From the NCBI GenBank assembly GCA_044359955.1, contig JBIKLF010000002.1, positions 124,001-188,000 of the forward strand: 64,000 bases of DNA, given 5' to 3'. Below the pieces are notes generated by a model. It worked only from the letters and a program-made list of their open reading frames with translations. It was not told the DNA's origin and searched no databases. Numbering within the stretch: position 1 is the stretch's first letter; each line of letters begins with the position of its first letter. The translations under genes and the position numbers were made by a program. Below, piece by piece: positions 1-8,688 of this stretch. Origin of the DNA: JACTMZ01 sp044359955. Its GTDB lineage: Bacteria; Verrucomicrobiota; Verrucomicrobiia; Chthoniobacterales; JACTMZ01.

Positions 1-2
1 CC

Positions 3-185
3 GACGCGGCGGCCGAAATTCCCGGCATGGACGGGACCAAGAAGGACATTCTCTACAATCTGGGTCTGGTCTACGAGCGGATGGGCCAGGCCGAAAAGTC
101 GCTCGATTGCATGAAGGAAATCTACGAGGTCGATTATGGCTACCTCGACGTGGCGGCACGGGTGGAATCGTCGTATACGGCGTGA
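3..185 (+). CDS. C-terminal part of a TPR-type protein (5' end outside the window)
   Basis: The first 61 codons form an open frame that enters from the left edge and stops with TGA at 183-185. The translated tail contains YNLGLVYERMGQAEKSLDCM, a canonical tetratricopeptide helix pair, followed by KEIYEVDYGYLDVAARVES. TPR repeats are protein-protein interaction scaffolds; the partner cannot be deduced from the tail. The gene converges on rimO, with a perfect palindrome between them. Only the last repeat is visible, so family size, start and function are unknown. Confidence 0.7.
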   Translation, partial: DAAAEIPGMDGTKKDILYNLGLVYERMGQAEKSLDCMKEIYEVDYGYLDVAARVESSYTA

Positions 186-232
186 GGGGATTTTTACAAA
201 AGGAAACGAAGGTAACGAAGGAGGGGGACTGC

Positions 233-252
233 GGTCCGCTGGCCAGCGGACC
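233..252. terminator. Perfect 20-bp palindrome between convergent genes
   Basis: GGTCCGCTGGCCAGCGGACC reads the same on both strands. It lies between the stop of the TPR gene (185) and the stop of rimO (279). No T-run follows on either side, so a bidirectional terminator role is only suggested by its position. It shares the GGTCCGC/GCGGACC arms with the hairpin after glyA at 14266-14286, so it may belong to a dispersed palindrome family. Confidence 0.45.
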
Positions 253-278
253 TTACCAGTGGTTCCTTGAAACCGCCG

Positions 279-1667
279 CTACAAGCGGACGGGTTTGGCC
301 ACCAAGTCATAGACCTGCGCGCCGGTCACAGTGACCGTCGCAAACTCACCGGACGGGAGCGGCGACTCCAGTAATACGCGGCAGTCGACGTCCGGGGCGT
401 CGTGTTCGCTGCGGGCGACTTGCGGTTGCTCGACCAGCACTTTGATCGTGCGGCCCTGCTGTGCCTCGGCCAGTTCGCGGGCGATCTTTTGTTGGAGCTT
501 CATGGCCCGGGCGTGACGTTTGTTTTTCACGGACGCGGGGATTTGTCCGTCCATCTTGGCCGCGCGCGAACCTTCTTCCTGCGAATATTTGAAGACTCCC
601 AATCGCTCGAAGCGGACGCGGTCGATAAATTCCAACAGCGACTCGAAATGCTCTTCGGTCTCACCGGGGAAGCCGGTAATGAAGGTCGTTCGGATGGCGA
701 GCCCGGGGATGCCGGCGCGCATCTTCTCGATGAGGTCCTCGATGTGCGCTCGCGAGGTTTCCCGGCGCATGAGTTGGAGCATGTCTTCGTGGATATGCTG
801 CAGCGGCATATCGACGTAGCGGGCGACTTTGCGGCTCCGGGCGATGGTCGTGATGAGTTCGTCACTCCAATGCGCGGGATGCGTGTAAAGGAGGCGGATC
901 CAAAAATCGCCTTCGATCTGATCCAACTCTTCGAGGAGGCGGCAGAGGGTCGGTCCGCGGGAAGAATCGACCGGCTGGCGGGGTCCCGCTTTCTGCTCCC
1001 AGAGATCCATGCCGAAGTAAGTGGTGTCCTGGCTGATCAGGTTGAGTTCCTTGACGCCTTGCGCCACCAGTTGACGCGCTTCCGCCACGACCGATTCGAT
1101 AGTCCGGCTGCGGTGGCGTCCGCGCATTTGCGGGATGACGCAAAAGCTGCACGGGTGGTTGCAGCCTTCGGCGATTTTCACGTAGACCGTGTGGCGGGGG
1201 GTGAGTTGGAAGCGTGGGGTGTCGTAATCGGGGATGTAGCGCGATTTGCGCGTGACCAAATCGAGAGGGTTGGCCACTTCCGTCGCCGGACGATCGAGGA
1301 CTTCGCGGACGATGCGGGGAAACTCGGCGATCTGGTCGAGACCGATGAAGGCGTCGACTTCGGGGATTTCGCGTTTCAGTTCCTCGTGATAGCGCTGGGC
1401 GAGGCAGCCGCTGACGATGATTTTCTGGGCCGGGCGCGCGGTGAGCCGCCTCTGGTGCATTTCGAGGATGGTGTCGATCGATTCTTCCTTGGCTTGGTCG
1501 ATAAAGCCGCAGGTATTGATCACGAGCACGTCGGCTTCGTCCGGTTCGCGGGTCAGGTCGAAATTATCCTTGGCGGCACCACCGAGCATGATCTCGGCAT
1601 CGACCAGATTTTTGGCGCAGCCGAGGCTGACCATGCCGATCTTGGGGCGCGCGTTTGCCGTGGCCAT
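279..1667 (-). CDS. rimO: Ribosomal protein S12 (Asp) methylthiotransferase RimO
   Basis: Radical-SAM methylthiotransferase that adds a methylthio group to a conserved aspartate of ribosomal protein uS12. At 462 aa it has the usual family length. The N-terminal UPF0004/MTTase domain carries its three cluster cysteines at C17 (SLGC), C53 (NTCG) and C88 (SGC). The radical SAM CxxxCxxC motif is GCNHPCSFC at about residues 167-175. The C-terminal part (about 395-462) looks like a TRAM RNA-binding domain. I chose the ATG at 1667 because the protein MATANARPKIGMVSLGC begins as family members do; the frame is open upstream to 1886, but that stretch is unlike RimO and overlaps the RodZ-like gene. It is the last gene of a minus-strand run ftsK, rodZ-like, rimO. 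RimO rather than MiaB is favoured by the N-terminal and ELNLISQDTTYFG sequences. Confidence 0.95.
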   Translation of the reverse strand: MATANARPKIGMVSLGCAKNLVDAEIMLGGAAKDNFDLTREPDEADVLVINTCGFIDQAKEESIDTILEMHQRRLTARPAQKIIVSGCLAQRYHEELKREIPEVDAFIGLDQIAEFPRIVREVLDRPATEVANPLDLVTRKSRYIPDYDTPRFQLTPRHTVYVKIAEGCNHPCSFCVIPQMRGRHRSRTIESVVAEARQLVAQGVKELNLISQDTTYFGMDLWEQKAGPRQPVDSSRGPTLCRLLEELDQIEGDFWIRLLYTHPAHWSDELITTIARSRKVARYVDMPLQHIHEDMLQLMRRETSRAHIEDLIEKMRAGIPGLAIRTTFITGFPGETEEHFESLLEFIDRVRFERLGVFKYSQEEGSRAAKMDGQIPASVKNKRHARAMKLQQKIARELAEAQQGRTIKVLVEQPQVARSEHDAPDVDCRVLLESPLPSGEFATVTVTGAQVYDLVAKPVRL

Positions 1668-1699
1668 GCGAAGAGTATAATCCGCCGAGGGGCGGTTGA

Positions 1700-2260
1700 T
1701 CAGGGCGCCGTGGACTCGGCCGCCGTCGGGTTGAGAGTCAGATAAAGGGCGTCGTCCAAGCTGACGCGGTCGGTCGGTCTGGCTGCTGGTGCCTCGGCCG
1801 CGGGGGTTTCGATCATGACCGGGGTTTGTGTGCTTTCGGGCCGGTCTGCAAAGTTGAGTCGTGAAAGCTTCGCGTTGAGTGACCAAAGGCCGGTGGTCAG
1901 GATGATCAACGCCGTGGCGGCGAGCACTGTGCCGGGTCCGACCACGCGCCGTTTTTTGGCCTCGGGTTCGTCGCGCATGGTTTCGCTGTAGGCCAACTCC
2001 ACGCAGCCGTCGATCGGTGACAATTCGACGTCGCCGGGTTGGCGCGGGGCGCGGCTTTTGCTCACCGGCACCTCGAGGTATCGCGCATACATGCGCAGGG
2101 AAAGCTTGTGGTAGACCTCCGGCATGTTGTCGACCGAATCGTTCTCCTCCAGCTGGCGCAAAATGTCGGCGCGCAGGCAGGTGTCTTTCGCCGCCTGCTC
2201 GAGGCTGATACCTTTGGCCTCGCGGGATTTTTTAAGCTCTTGGCCGGGGTGCGGATTCAT
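1700..2260 (-). CDS. RodZ-like helix-turn-helix membrane protein
   Basis: 186-aa protein with an N-terminal Xre/HTH_25 domain (about residues 6-75, GQELKKSREAKGISLEQAAK), a polar linker, one membrane segment near residues 115-135 (VLAATALIILTTGLWSL) and a short external tail of about 50 residues. This is the RodZ architecture, in which the cytoplasmic HTH binds MreB and helps keep rod shape. The outer part is much shorter than in E. coli RodZ, so the DUF4115 beta domain is missing. It starts 18 bp after ftsK stops and precedes rimO. A function with MreB is inferred; the mreBCD operon lies 35 kb away in the same window. Confidence 0.75.
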   Translation of the reverse strand: MNPHPGQELKKSREAKGISLEQAAKDTCLRADILRQLEENDSVDNMPEVYHKLSLRMYARYLEVPVSKSRAPRQPGDVELSPIDGCVELAYSETMRDEPEAKKRRVVGPGTVLAATALIILTTGLWSLNAKLSRLNFADRPESTQTPVMIETPAAEAPAARPTDRVSLDDALYLTLNPTAAESTAP

Positions 2261-2278
2261 CGATGGATGTATTATGCA

Positions 2279-4729
2279 TCAACCGGGCAAACTGTCCAAG
2301 TCCACGAGTATCTCGCGGTCCTTGGCCCCGTCCTTCGCACCGACAATGCCGCGCTGCTCGAGAATATCGACCACGCGGGCGGCCCGGGTGTAGCCGAGGC
2401 GGAGCCGGCGCTGGAGCATGGAGGTGGAGGCCTTGCCCTCCTGTTTGATGATACCGAGGCACCGGGCCACGAGTTCCTCGTCTTCCTCGGTGACGTCATC
2501 GTCGCCGCCGGAGGAGGAGGTCATGGCTTCGTGGAAACCGGGATCAAAGGCCGGTTCGGCTTGGGCGCCGACATAATCGACCACGCGATGGATTTCCTCG
2601 TCGGTCACGAGCACGCCTTGCGCGCGGACCAGGGTGGAGGTGCCGGGCGGGAGATAAAGCATGTCACCCTGGCCGAGCAGTTTGTCCGCGCCGTTGGCGT
2701 CGAGGATGACGCGGCTGTCGAGTTTCGAGGCGACCTGGAAGGCGATGCGGCTCGGAATGTTTGCCTTGATCACGCCGGTGACCACATCGGCCCGCGGGGT
2801 CTGGGTGGCGACGATCATGTGGATGCCCGCGGCCCGCGCCATTTGCGTGATGCGGGCGATGGCGCTCTCGACATCGGCCGGCGCGGTCTGCATGAGGTCG
2901 GCCAATTCGTCGATGATGACGACAATGAAAGGGAGCCGGTCGGGAATGACCAGTTCCTCGCCTTTTTTCGGCGGCAGGGTTTCGAGCACGGCGTCCTCGA
3001 TACCCTCGTCTTCCGCTTCATCGTCTTCCGGTCCGGATGCGGGCGGCGCTTCTTCGGCGGGCTTTGTTTCCCGCGGACGCGCATTGAAGCCGTGAATGTT
3101 GCGCAGGCCGCATTTGGCGAAGATACGGTAACGGCGCTCCATCTCGTCGATGACGTAGCGCAGGGCGAGGAGGACCTTTTTCGGCTCGGTCACCACGTTG
3201 GCCGCGAGGTGGGGCAACTTTCCGTAGTGCTGCATCTCGACGACCTTCGGATCGATCATGATGAACCGCAGTTCCTCCGGAGAAAACTTGTAGAGCATGC
3301 TCGCGATGATGGCGTTGACGCAGACGCTCTTGCCGCTGCCGGTGGTGCCGGCGATGAGGAGGTGGGGCATCTGGGCGAGGTCGGCGATGATGGTGCGGCC
3401 GTAGACGTCCTTGCCCAGCGCGAGGGGGATCTTGGCCTTGCTGTTGACCCATTCGTCGCTCTCGAGGAGTTCGCGGAAAACAACTTTGATTTTTTTGCTG
3501 TTGGCGATTTCGATGCCGACGGTGTCCTTGCCGGGAATGGGCGCGAGGATGTTGATTTTTTCGGCCCGGGTGGCGCGGGCGATATCTTTTTCCAGATTGG
3601 CGATGCGGTCGACGCGCACGCCGCGCGCCGGGTAGATCTCGAAGCGGGTCACGGTGGGGCCGCGGGTGATGTCGCCGGCGCTGGCCTCGAGTCCGAATTG
3701 TTTCAGCGTGTCGAGGATGCTGCTCTGCATGGCGAGAAGTTCCGCCGGGTCGGCGGTCTGGCGATCGCTCATGTCGGGCGAGTCGAGCAGATCGAGCGGC
3801 GGCATCTGGTAGTTCTCGATATGGATTTCGGGCACCGCACCGAGCGGGCCGGTTTCTTTCTTTTTCGGAGGCGCGGGTGCGGGCGGTTTTCTGACCGGGG
3901 CGGCCCCGGTATCGATGATTTTGGGCTCGGGGAAGGGAACGGCCGGTATCGCTTCTTCCTCTTCCGTGTCTTCCTCTTCGGTGTCCTCCTCATCTTCCAT
4001 GCTCGTCTTCCGGCGCGTCCGGGCCGGCGTGGCGCGTTTCGAGCGCGGGGTGTTGGCCAGGGCATCTTCGACCGCCGCCTCCTGCTCGAGGCGTTTCTTT
4101 TCCAGCTTCGCTTCGCGCCGCACGCGAAACCATTCCGGCACCGCAACCATGACCGCTTGGCAAAATTTGACCGGGTGCATCCCGGTCATGAGAATGAGGC
4201 TGGCGAGGTAAAAAAGGGTCAGGAGGATGGTGGCACCGACGACCCCGAGCAGGCCGGCGAGAACGGTTTTGCCGAGGGCGAGTCCGATCCAGCCCCCCGG
4301 GCCGAGGATGTTGAAGTGCTCTTTCCAGGATTGGAGCAGCCACGGTTGGATGCCGGCCAGGCACGCGCCGGAAAGAATGAAGGCGGCCATCCACCCGAGG
4401 CGTTTTTTCAGGGCGAGGTCGGCCGTGAGGAATTTGGCCCCGCCGAAACCGATGAGCACGACAGCCATCAAATAGGCGGCCGCACCAAGCAGGAAGTAAG
4501 TGAAGCCGGCCACCACCGCGCCGACCGGACCGATGAAGTTTTCCGTCACCGCTTCGGGCGCGCCCTGTTTGCTGAAGAAAAGCCAAGACGGGACATCGGC
4601 CGGCGAATAGGAGACCAGCGCGAGGAAGAGAAGAGTGCCGGCCCCGAGCAGGATGAGCCCGAGCACCTCACTCCACGCTTTGCTGCTGCCTTCTTCTGTT
4701 GTTTTACCGCGGGCCAAGGGGAATTTCAT
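2279..4729 (-). CDS. ftsK: DNA translocase FtsK
   Basis: 816-aa septal DNA pump that clears chromosome dimers and coordinates segregation with division. The N-terminus has four or five membrane segments (about residues 20-200), followed by an acidic, Glu/Asp-rich linker (EDEEDTEEEDTEEEEAIP), an alpha domain and the RecA-like motor. Walker A is GTTGSGKS near residue 465 and Walker B is IVVIIDELADLM. The last 60 residues form the gamma winged helix that reads polar KOPS-type sites. An additional acidic insertion (about residues 575-605, GPEDDEAEDEGIEDAV) interrupts the motor domain. The ATG at 4729 gives MKFPLARGKTTEEG, directly before the first membrane helix; the open frame upstream has no family character. 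It diverges from the ExoD-like gene. Confidence 0.95.
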   Translation of the reverse strand: MKFPLARGKTTEEGSSKAWSEVLGLILLGAGTLLFLALVSYSPADVPSWLFFSKQGAPEAVTENFIGPVGAVVAGFTYFLLGAAAYLMAVVLIGFGGAKFLTADLALKKRLGWMAAFILSGACLAGIQPWLLQSWKEHFNILGPGGWIGLALGKTVLAGLLGVVGATILLTLFYLASLILMTGMHPVKFCQAVMVAVPEWFRVRREAKLEKKRLEQEAAVEDALANTPRSKRATPARTRRKTSMEDEEDTEEEDTEEEEAIPAVPFPEPKIIDTGAAPVRKPPAPAPPKKKETGPLGAVPEIHIENYQMPPLDLLDSPDMSDRQTADPAELLAMQSSILDTLKQFGLEASAGDITRGPTVTRFEIYPARGVRVDRIANLEKDIARATRAEKINILAPIPGKDTVGIEIANSKKIKVVFRELLESDEWVNSKAKIPLALGKDVYGRTIIADLAQMPHLLIAGTTGSGKSVCVNAIIASMLYKFSPEELRFIMIDPKVVEMQHYGKLPHLAANVVTEPKKVLLALRYVIDEMERRYRIFAKCGLRNIHGFNARPRETKPAEEAPPASGPEDDEAEDEGIEDAVLETLPPKKGEELVIPDRLPFIVVIIDELADLMQTAPADVESAIARITQMARAAGIHMIVATQTPRADVVTGVIKANIPSRIAFQVASKLDSRVILDANGADKLLGQGDMLYLPPGTSTLVRAQGVLVTDEEIHRVVDYVGAQAEPAFDPGFHEAMTSSSGGDDDVTEEDEELVARCLGIIKQEGKASTSMLQRRLRLGYTRAARVVDILEQRGIVGAKDGAKDREILVDLDSLPG

Positions 4730-4850
4730 AGCAGGTCGGGGCCCCCAGCGACAAGGAAGGCGTTTGCGCGGTGGCGCGTGGCCTGTTAGGAGATGCGGCC
4801 TTCCTGCAGCGGAATCGCGCGTAGAGAAGACGACAAAAGGAATTTTAAAA

Positions 4851-5543
4851 ATGAGCGATACCTCTCCCACACCGTCCCGGCCAGAGTCCCATTTGCACGT
4901 TTCGGGCGATCTTCTCAAAACGGAATCGCTCGGTGAAAAAATCAAGACGATCACGGAAAGTCTCCCACCCGGCGGAGTAACTTTGGCCGAAATCCGTGAT
5001 CTTGTCGGTCAGGATGGTCTTTTGATCCTCACCGCTTTTCTGACCATCGTATTCTTGGTGCCGGTTTCAATTCCGGGTGTCAGCACGGTGTTCGGCGCCG
5101 CGATTCTGCTCATTGGAATCACGCGCCTTTTCGGCGTCAACCTGTGGCTGCCGCGTCGTATCGCGCAGAAGGTCTTGCCTTCGGAGAAATTGCACACGGC
5201 CCTGGATCGCGGTGGCATCTGGGTGCACCGTCTGGAGCGCGTCAGCCGACCGCACCGTCTTCCGTGGCTCGCTTCCCCCGGGTTTATGGACAGCATCAAC
5301 AACCTGGCATTGATCGCCGCGGCGGTTCTTTTGATGGCGCCGTTCGGCTTGATCCCATTCAGCAATACCTTGCCGGCCCTCGCGTTGCTCTTTTTTGCCA
5401 TTGGTCTGTTGCAGCGCGATGGCCTGTTTATCGTTCTCGGCCACTTCGCCAATGTTCTGACCGTGATATATTTCACTGTGCTGATTGTTGGCGGCGGCGC
5501 CGCGATCCGTGAGTTGTTTCTGCGGTTTTCCGGAAACGCGTAG
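4851..5543 (+). CDS. Exopolysaccharide synthesis protein, ExoD family
   Basis: 230-aa inner-membrane protein of the ExoD family (PF06055). The soluble start (about residues 1-55) is followed by ExoD-type sequence GGVTLAEIRDLVGQDGLLIL and several hydrophobic helices, with ILTAFLTIVFLVPVSIPGVS near the first and further ones toward the C-terminus. ExoD was named from Rhizobium mutants altered in exopolysaccharide and alkali tolerance, but its biochemical role is not established. The ATG at 4851 lies 121 bp from the divergent ftsK start, so this intergenic gap must carry both promoters. Confidence 0.85.
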   Translation: MSDTSPTPSRPESHLHVSGDLLKTESLGEKIKTITESLPPGGVTLAEIRDLVGQDGLLILTAFLTIVFLVPVSIPGVSTVFGAAILLIGITRLFGVNLWLPRRIAQKVLPSEKLHTALDRGGIWVHRLERVSRPHRLPWLASPGFMDSINNLALIAAAVLLMAPFGLIPFSNTLPALALLFFAIGLLQRDGLFIVLGHFANVLTVIYFTVLIVGGGAAIRELFLRFSGNA

Positions 5544-5605
5544 GGACCGGGCGAAAGCGGCGTCTCTTTCCGCCACGGCTTTGCCTCCGTAGAGCGATTC
5601 ATGTT

Positions 5606-6280
5606 ATGAAATCGGACATGAGTTTGTCCGACCAACCGGAAATACATTCCCCGGCAAATCGCCGTCTCGCGCGATGTCTCGGCGCGCTCGGCAATCGACT
5701 TATCGCCGGAATCTTTTTTGCGATCCCGCTGGTTGTCACTTATTGGGTGCTCTCCTTCGGCTACGGCGTGGTCACCGGCTTGAGTGATCCCTGGCTCAAA
5801 GCCTTCGGGGTGGATTTTCCCGGCGCGGGATTTGTCATCACCATCCTCGCTTTCATCGGTCTCGGATTCATGGCCACGCATGTCATCGGCCGCCGCCTCC
5901 TCGACCGCTTCGAGTTGTTCATGCTGCGTATTCCGGTCGCCGGATCGATTTATTCCGGAGCCAAACAGGTGCTCCAGACCATTCAAGGCATGGGCACCGG
6001 ACCCAAGCCGAAGCGTGCGGTGGTCGTGGAATACCTCATGCCCGGAAGTTATCTCTTCGGCTACGCCACCGGGCATTTTACCGAGGCGGGGAGCCATCGC
6101 GAAATGACCACCGTCTTTGTGCCCACCGCGCCCAACCCGACCACCGGCCTGCTCATTGCTGTTCCTGCCGATAAGGTTCGGGACTGCGACCTGACCATGG
6201 AGGAGGCAACCAAGATGCTCGTCTCGGGCGGCTTGATCACCCCGGAACGGCCCCTCTCGGTGGGGCCCGAAAAACAATAA
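5606..6280 (+). CDS. DUF502 family membrane protein
   Basis: 224 aa. Two membrane segments are visible, IAGIFFAIPLVVTYWVLSF (about residues 32-50) and AGFVITILAFIGLGFMATHV (about 75-94), followed by the DUF502 hallmark RIPVAGSIYSGAKQVLQT and a soluble C-terminal domain ending in the TTGLLIAVPADKV region. DUF502 proteins are widespread in bacteria and plants (COV family) without an assigned reaction. A second in-frame ATG lies four codons downstream and could be used. It follows the ExoD-like gene by 62 bp on the same strand, so the two may share a transcript. Confidence 0.85.
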   Translation: MKSDMSLSDQPEIHSPANRRLARCLGALGNRLIAGIFFAIPLVVTYWVLSFGYGVVTGLSDPWLKAFGVDFPGAGFVITILAFIGLGFMATHVIGRRLLDRFELFMLRIPVAGSIYSGAKQVLQTIQGMGTGPKPKRAVVVEYLMPGSYLFGYATGHFTEAGSHREMTTVFVPTAPNPTTGLLIAVPADKVRDCDLTMEEATKMLVSGGLITPERPLSVGPEKQ

Positions 6281-6316
6281 ACGTCCGTTTGAATTTTTGA
6301 ACGTCCGGGCCGGGTC

Positions 6317-6526
6317 GTGGTCGAAGTTGGTATGAAAGTCAAAACCTTCAACCCCTACCGCAAATTCAACCGCACGCGCCATTCCCTCGGCGAACTGGTG
6401 GCCGCCGTCGGCGCCGCCACCGAAGACAGCCGCGAGGCCGTGGCCGCCCTCATCGACCTCTTCCAGACTGGCCGTGTCCAACTGCGCGACCATGGGCACC
6501 TGAAACGGGTCCGGGTCAGCGCGTAA
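6317..6526 (+). CDS. Small conserved-looking protein of unknown function
   Basis: 69 aa from the GTG/ATG-type start at 6317, or 64 aa from the ATG at 6332, which gives MKVKTFNPYRKFNRTRHSLG. The protein is basic at the N-terminus with a predicted amphipathic helix (ELVAAVGAATEDSREAVAALIDLFQTG) and a short beta-like C-terminus (GRVQLRDHGHLKRVRV). No signal peptide, membrane segment or recognised domain. It sits alone between the DUF502 gene and purB on the same strand. GC-rich codon use matches its neighbours, which supports it being real. Confidence 0.55.
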   Translation: MVEVGMKVKTFNPYRKFNRTRHSLGELVAAVGAATEDSREAVAALIDLFQTGRVQLRDHGHLKRVRVSA

Positions 6527-6628
6527 AACCAACAATTTTTCATGGCAAGCAGGGTCGGGGCCGAGTGGCTGCCGGCCCTTCTTGTTTTCGTGGTTTGTCC
6601 GCGCTTTGTCCTCGGCTAGAGTGCGCGG

Positions 6629-7924
6629 GTGATTGACCGATATTCCCGACCCGAAATGCGAGCCCTCTGGTCCGACCAGCGCAAATACGAAATCTGGCTC
6701 GAGATCGAAACCCTCGCCTGCGAGGCCATGGCCCGCCTCGGACAGATCCCGGAGGCAGACGCCAAGGCCATCCGCGAGAAAGCCAGGTTCTCCATCCCCG
6801 AAATCCTCGAAATCGAAAAGCGGACCAACCATGACGTCATCGCTTTTCTCGAAAATGTGGCCGACTCGGTCGGACCCGCGGCACGGTGGATGCACCAAGG
6901 GCTGACCTCCTCGGATGTCCTCGACACCACGCTCGCCGTGCAAATGGCCGCGGCGACCGATCTTTTGGTCCAAGGCGTCGATGAAGTCCGCGCCGCCGCC
7001 GCCGAGCAGGCCCGCGCCCACAAATTGACCCCTATGATGGGACGCAGTCATGGCATCCATGCCGAGCCGATCACCTTCGGACTCAAGCTGGCCCTCATGT
7101 ATGACGAATTCGGCCGCGTGCGCGAGCGTCTGGTCGAAATGCGCAAGCGGGTTGCCGTGGGGAAATTGAGCGGTGCCGTGGGGACGCGCGCCCACCTCGA
7201 TCCGCGCGTCGAGGAAGAGGTCTGCGCCCGACTCGGACTCACACCCGCCACCCTTTCCACCCAGATCGTGCAGCGCGACCGCCATGCCGAGTTCATGACC
7301 GTGCTCGCCTTGGCCGCCAGTTCGATCGACCGCTGGGCCACCGAATTCCGGCACCTGCAACGCACCGAAGTCCTCGAAGTGGAGGAATTTTTCGCCCCCG
7401 GGCAGAAAGGCAGTTCGGCCATGCCGCACAAACGCAATCCGATCACCGGTGAACGTTTGAGCGGGCTGTCACGCGTCATCCGTGGCTACGCCGTCACCGC
7501 GCTGGAAAATGTCGCCCTCTGGCACGAGCGCGACATCAGCCACAGCAGTGCCGAGCGCATCATTCTCCCCGATGGCTGCACTTTGCTCGACTACATGCTC
7601 ATGCTCACCACCAAGCTGGTGCGCGGCTTGCAGGTTTATCCCGAAAACATGCGGGCCAACATGGACAAATCACGCGGTCTCTTCGCCAGCCAGTCCGTCT
7701 TGCTCAAACTCACCGAGAAAGGCTTCGAGCGTCAGAAAGCCTACGAAGCCGTGCAGCGCGCCGCGCTCAAAACCTGGGCGGGGGATGGCGAATTTCTGGC
7801 CAATCTCTCGGCCGACCCGGAAATCAGCGCCGTGCTGGACCAAGCCGAGTTGCTCGACGCGTGCGGCCTCGACCGACATTTCCGTCACGTGGACAAGGTG
7901 TTCCGGGATCTTGGGATAAAGTAG
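6629..7924 (+). CDS. purB: Adenylosuccinate lyase
   Basis: 431-aa enzyme of purine synthesis. It releases fumarate from SAICAR to give AICAR and from adenylosuccinate to give AMP. It belongs to the fumarase/aspartase superfamily, whose signature appears here as GSSAMPHKRNPI (near residues 263-274). The catalytic histidine region is MGRSHGIHAEP (about 134-144). The start is a GTG giving VIDRYSRPEMRALWSDQRKY, typical of bacterial PurB. The TAG stop at 7922-7924 is supplied by the first bases of a 60-bp hairpin repeat, so the C-terminus abuts the inserted element. Confidence 0.95.
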   Translation: MIDRYSRPEMRALWSDQRKYEIWLEIETLACEAMARLGQIPEADAKAIREKARFSIPEILEIEKRTNHDVIAFLENVADSVGPAARWMHQGLTSSDVLDTTLAVQMAAATDLLVQGVDEVRAAAAEQARAHKLTPMMGRSHGIHAEPITFGLKLALMYDEFGRVRERLVEMRKRVAVGKLSGAVGTRAHLDPRVEEEVCARLGLTPATLSTQIVQRDRHAEFMTVLALAASSIDRWATEFRHLQRTEVLEVEEFFAPGQKGSSAMPHKRNPITGERLSGLSRVIRGYAVTALENVALWHERDISHSSAERIILPDGCTLLDYMLMLTTKLVRGLQVYPENMRANMDKSRGLFASQSVLLKLTEKGFERQKAYEAVQRAALKTWAGDGEFLANLSADPEISAVLDQAELLDACGLDRHFRHVDKVFRDLGIK

Positions 7925-7980
7925 AAGCGGCGTCCCGCCGCTTAACCCTGATCGACAAGCGGCGGGGACGCCGCTTCTAC
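7921..7980. repeat. 60-bp GTAG-footed REP hairpin, left of the RAYT gene
   Basis: The element begins GTAGAAGCGGCGTCCCGCC and ends with the inverse arm GGACGCCGCTTCTAC. The two 23-24 base arms pair except for one extra G; the loop is AACCCTGATCGAC. It is base-for-base identical to 8559-8618. The 5' GTAG at the foot of the stem is the known recognition tetranucleotide of TnpA-REP enzymes. It provides the purB stop codon. Confidence 0.92.
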
Positions 7981-7983
7981 TTT

Positions 7984-8562
7984 ATGGGCATGGACGCCGA
8001 CCCGTTTTTCGACCCCTATGTCGAGACGCGCGTCACCGCGGCCAACTTGCCGCATTGGCGGCAAGACAGGGTGTGGTATTTCGTGACTTTCCGACTGGGC
8101 GACTCCCTGCCGACGGAAAAGATCCACAGCTTTCGTCTCGAGCGTGAAGCTTGGCTGCGCGAGCACCGGCAACCGCTGACGGCCGCCGAGGATGAAGAAT
8201 ATTGGAAGCACTTCGGCGCACGTACCCATCAATTTCTCGATGCTGGACACGGCAGTTGTCTCCTTGTCTCGCCCGGCATCCGGATCATGGTCGAGGAGTC
8301 TTTGCACCACTTCGACGGCGAGCGTTACGAACTCGGCCGCTTTGCGGTAGCCGCAAACCATGTTCACGTTTTGGTCCGCCCTCTGACCGGCCATGAACTC
8401 TCAGGGATCGTCCAAGCTTGGAAGTCGTATACCGCCAAGCGGATCAATACCGCTCTTGGGCGTGGCGGCCAAGTTTGGCAGAAGGAAAGTTACGACCACA
8501 TTGTGCGCAGCCCTTCGGCTCTGTGGCACATCGAGCGCTACATCGAAGCGCACAAAAAGTAG
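7984..8562 (+). CDS. REP-associated tyrosine transposase (RAYT, Y1/HUH family)
   Basis: 192-aa single-domain Y1 transposase related to IS200/IS605 TnpA (COG1943, REP-associated branch). The family start YFVTFRLGDSLP is followed by the HUH metal motif in AANHVHVLVRP (about residues 123-133) and the C-terminal tyrosine helix HIERYIEAH, whose Tyr is the expected nucleophile. Such enzymes cut and join single-stranded REP DNA next to GTAG and are thought to spread REP elements while the gene itself is stationary. The ATG at 7984 is three bases beyond the left hairpin. The TAG stop lies inside the right hairpin, so gene and hairpins form one compact unit between purB and ffh. Confidence 0.9.
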   Translation: MGMDADPFFDPYVETRVTAANLPHWRQDRVWYFVTFRLGDSLPTEKIHSFRLEREAWLREHRQPLTAAEDEEYWKHFGARTHQFLDAGHGSCLLVSPGIRIMVEESLHHFDGERYELGRFAVAANHVHVLVRPLTGHELSGIVQAWKSYTAKRINTALGRGGQVWQKESYDHIVRSPSALWHIERYIEAHKK

Positions 8563-8618
8563 AAGCGGCGTCCCGCCGCTTAACCCTGATCGACAAGCGG
8601 CGGGGACGCCGCTTCTAC
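8559..8618. repeat. 60-bp GTAG-footed REP hairpin, right of the RAYT gene
   Basis: Identical over all 60 bases to 7921-7980 and in the same orientation. It overlaps the last codon and TAG stop of the RAYT gene. Just downstream (8629-8642) another fragment, GAGCGCCGCCGCTACAGG, resembles the right arm of a diverged family member. Confidence 0.92.
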
Positions 8619-8688
8619 TCTTTCGGCAGGAGCGCCGCCGCTACAGGTGGTATCACGCCGCATCCTCTGCTAATCTCCCCCTTCACCC

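Noticed and set aside
2039..4789. 916-codon open frame on the plus strand opposite ftsK
   Set aside because: Long antisense frames are common in GC-rich genes with biased third positions. The translation is rich in His, Arg and Gly without any domain, while the opposite strand encodes complete FtsK.
5009..7429. 806-codon minus-strand frame opposite ExoD, DUF502 and purB
   Set aside because: It crosses three recognised plus-strand genes and shows no protein family features.
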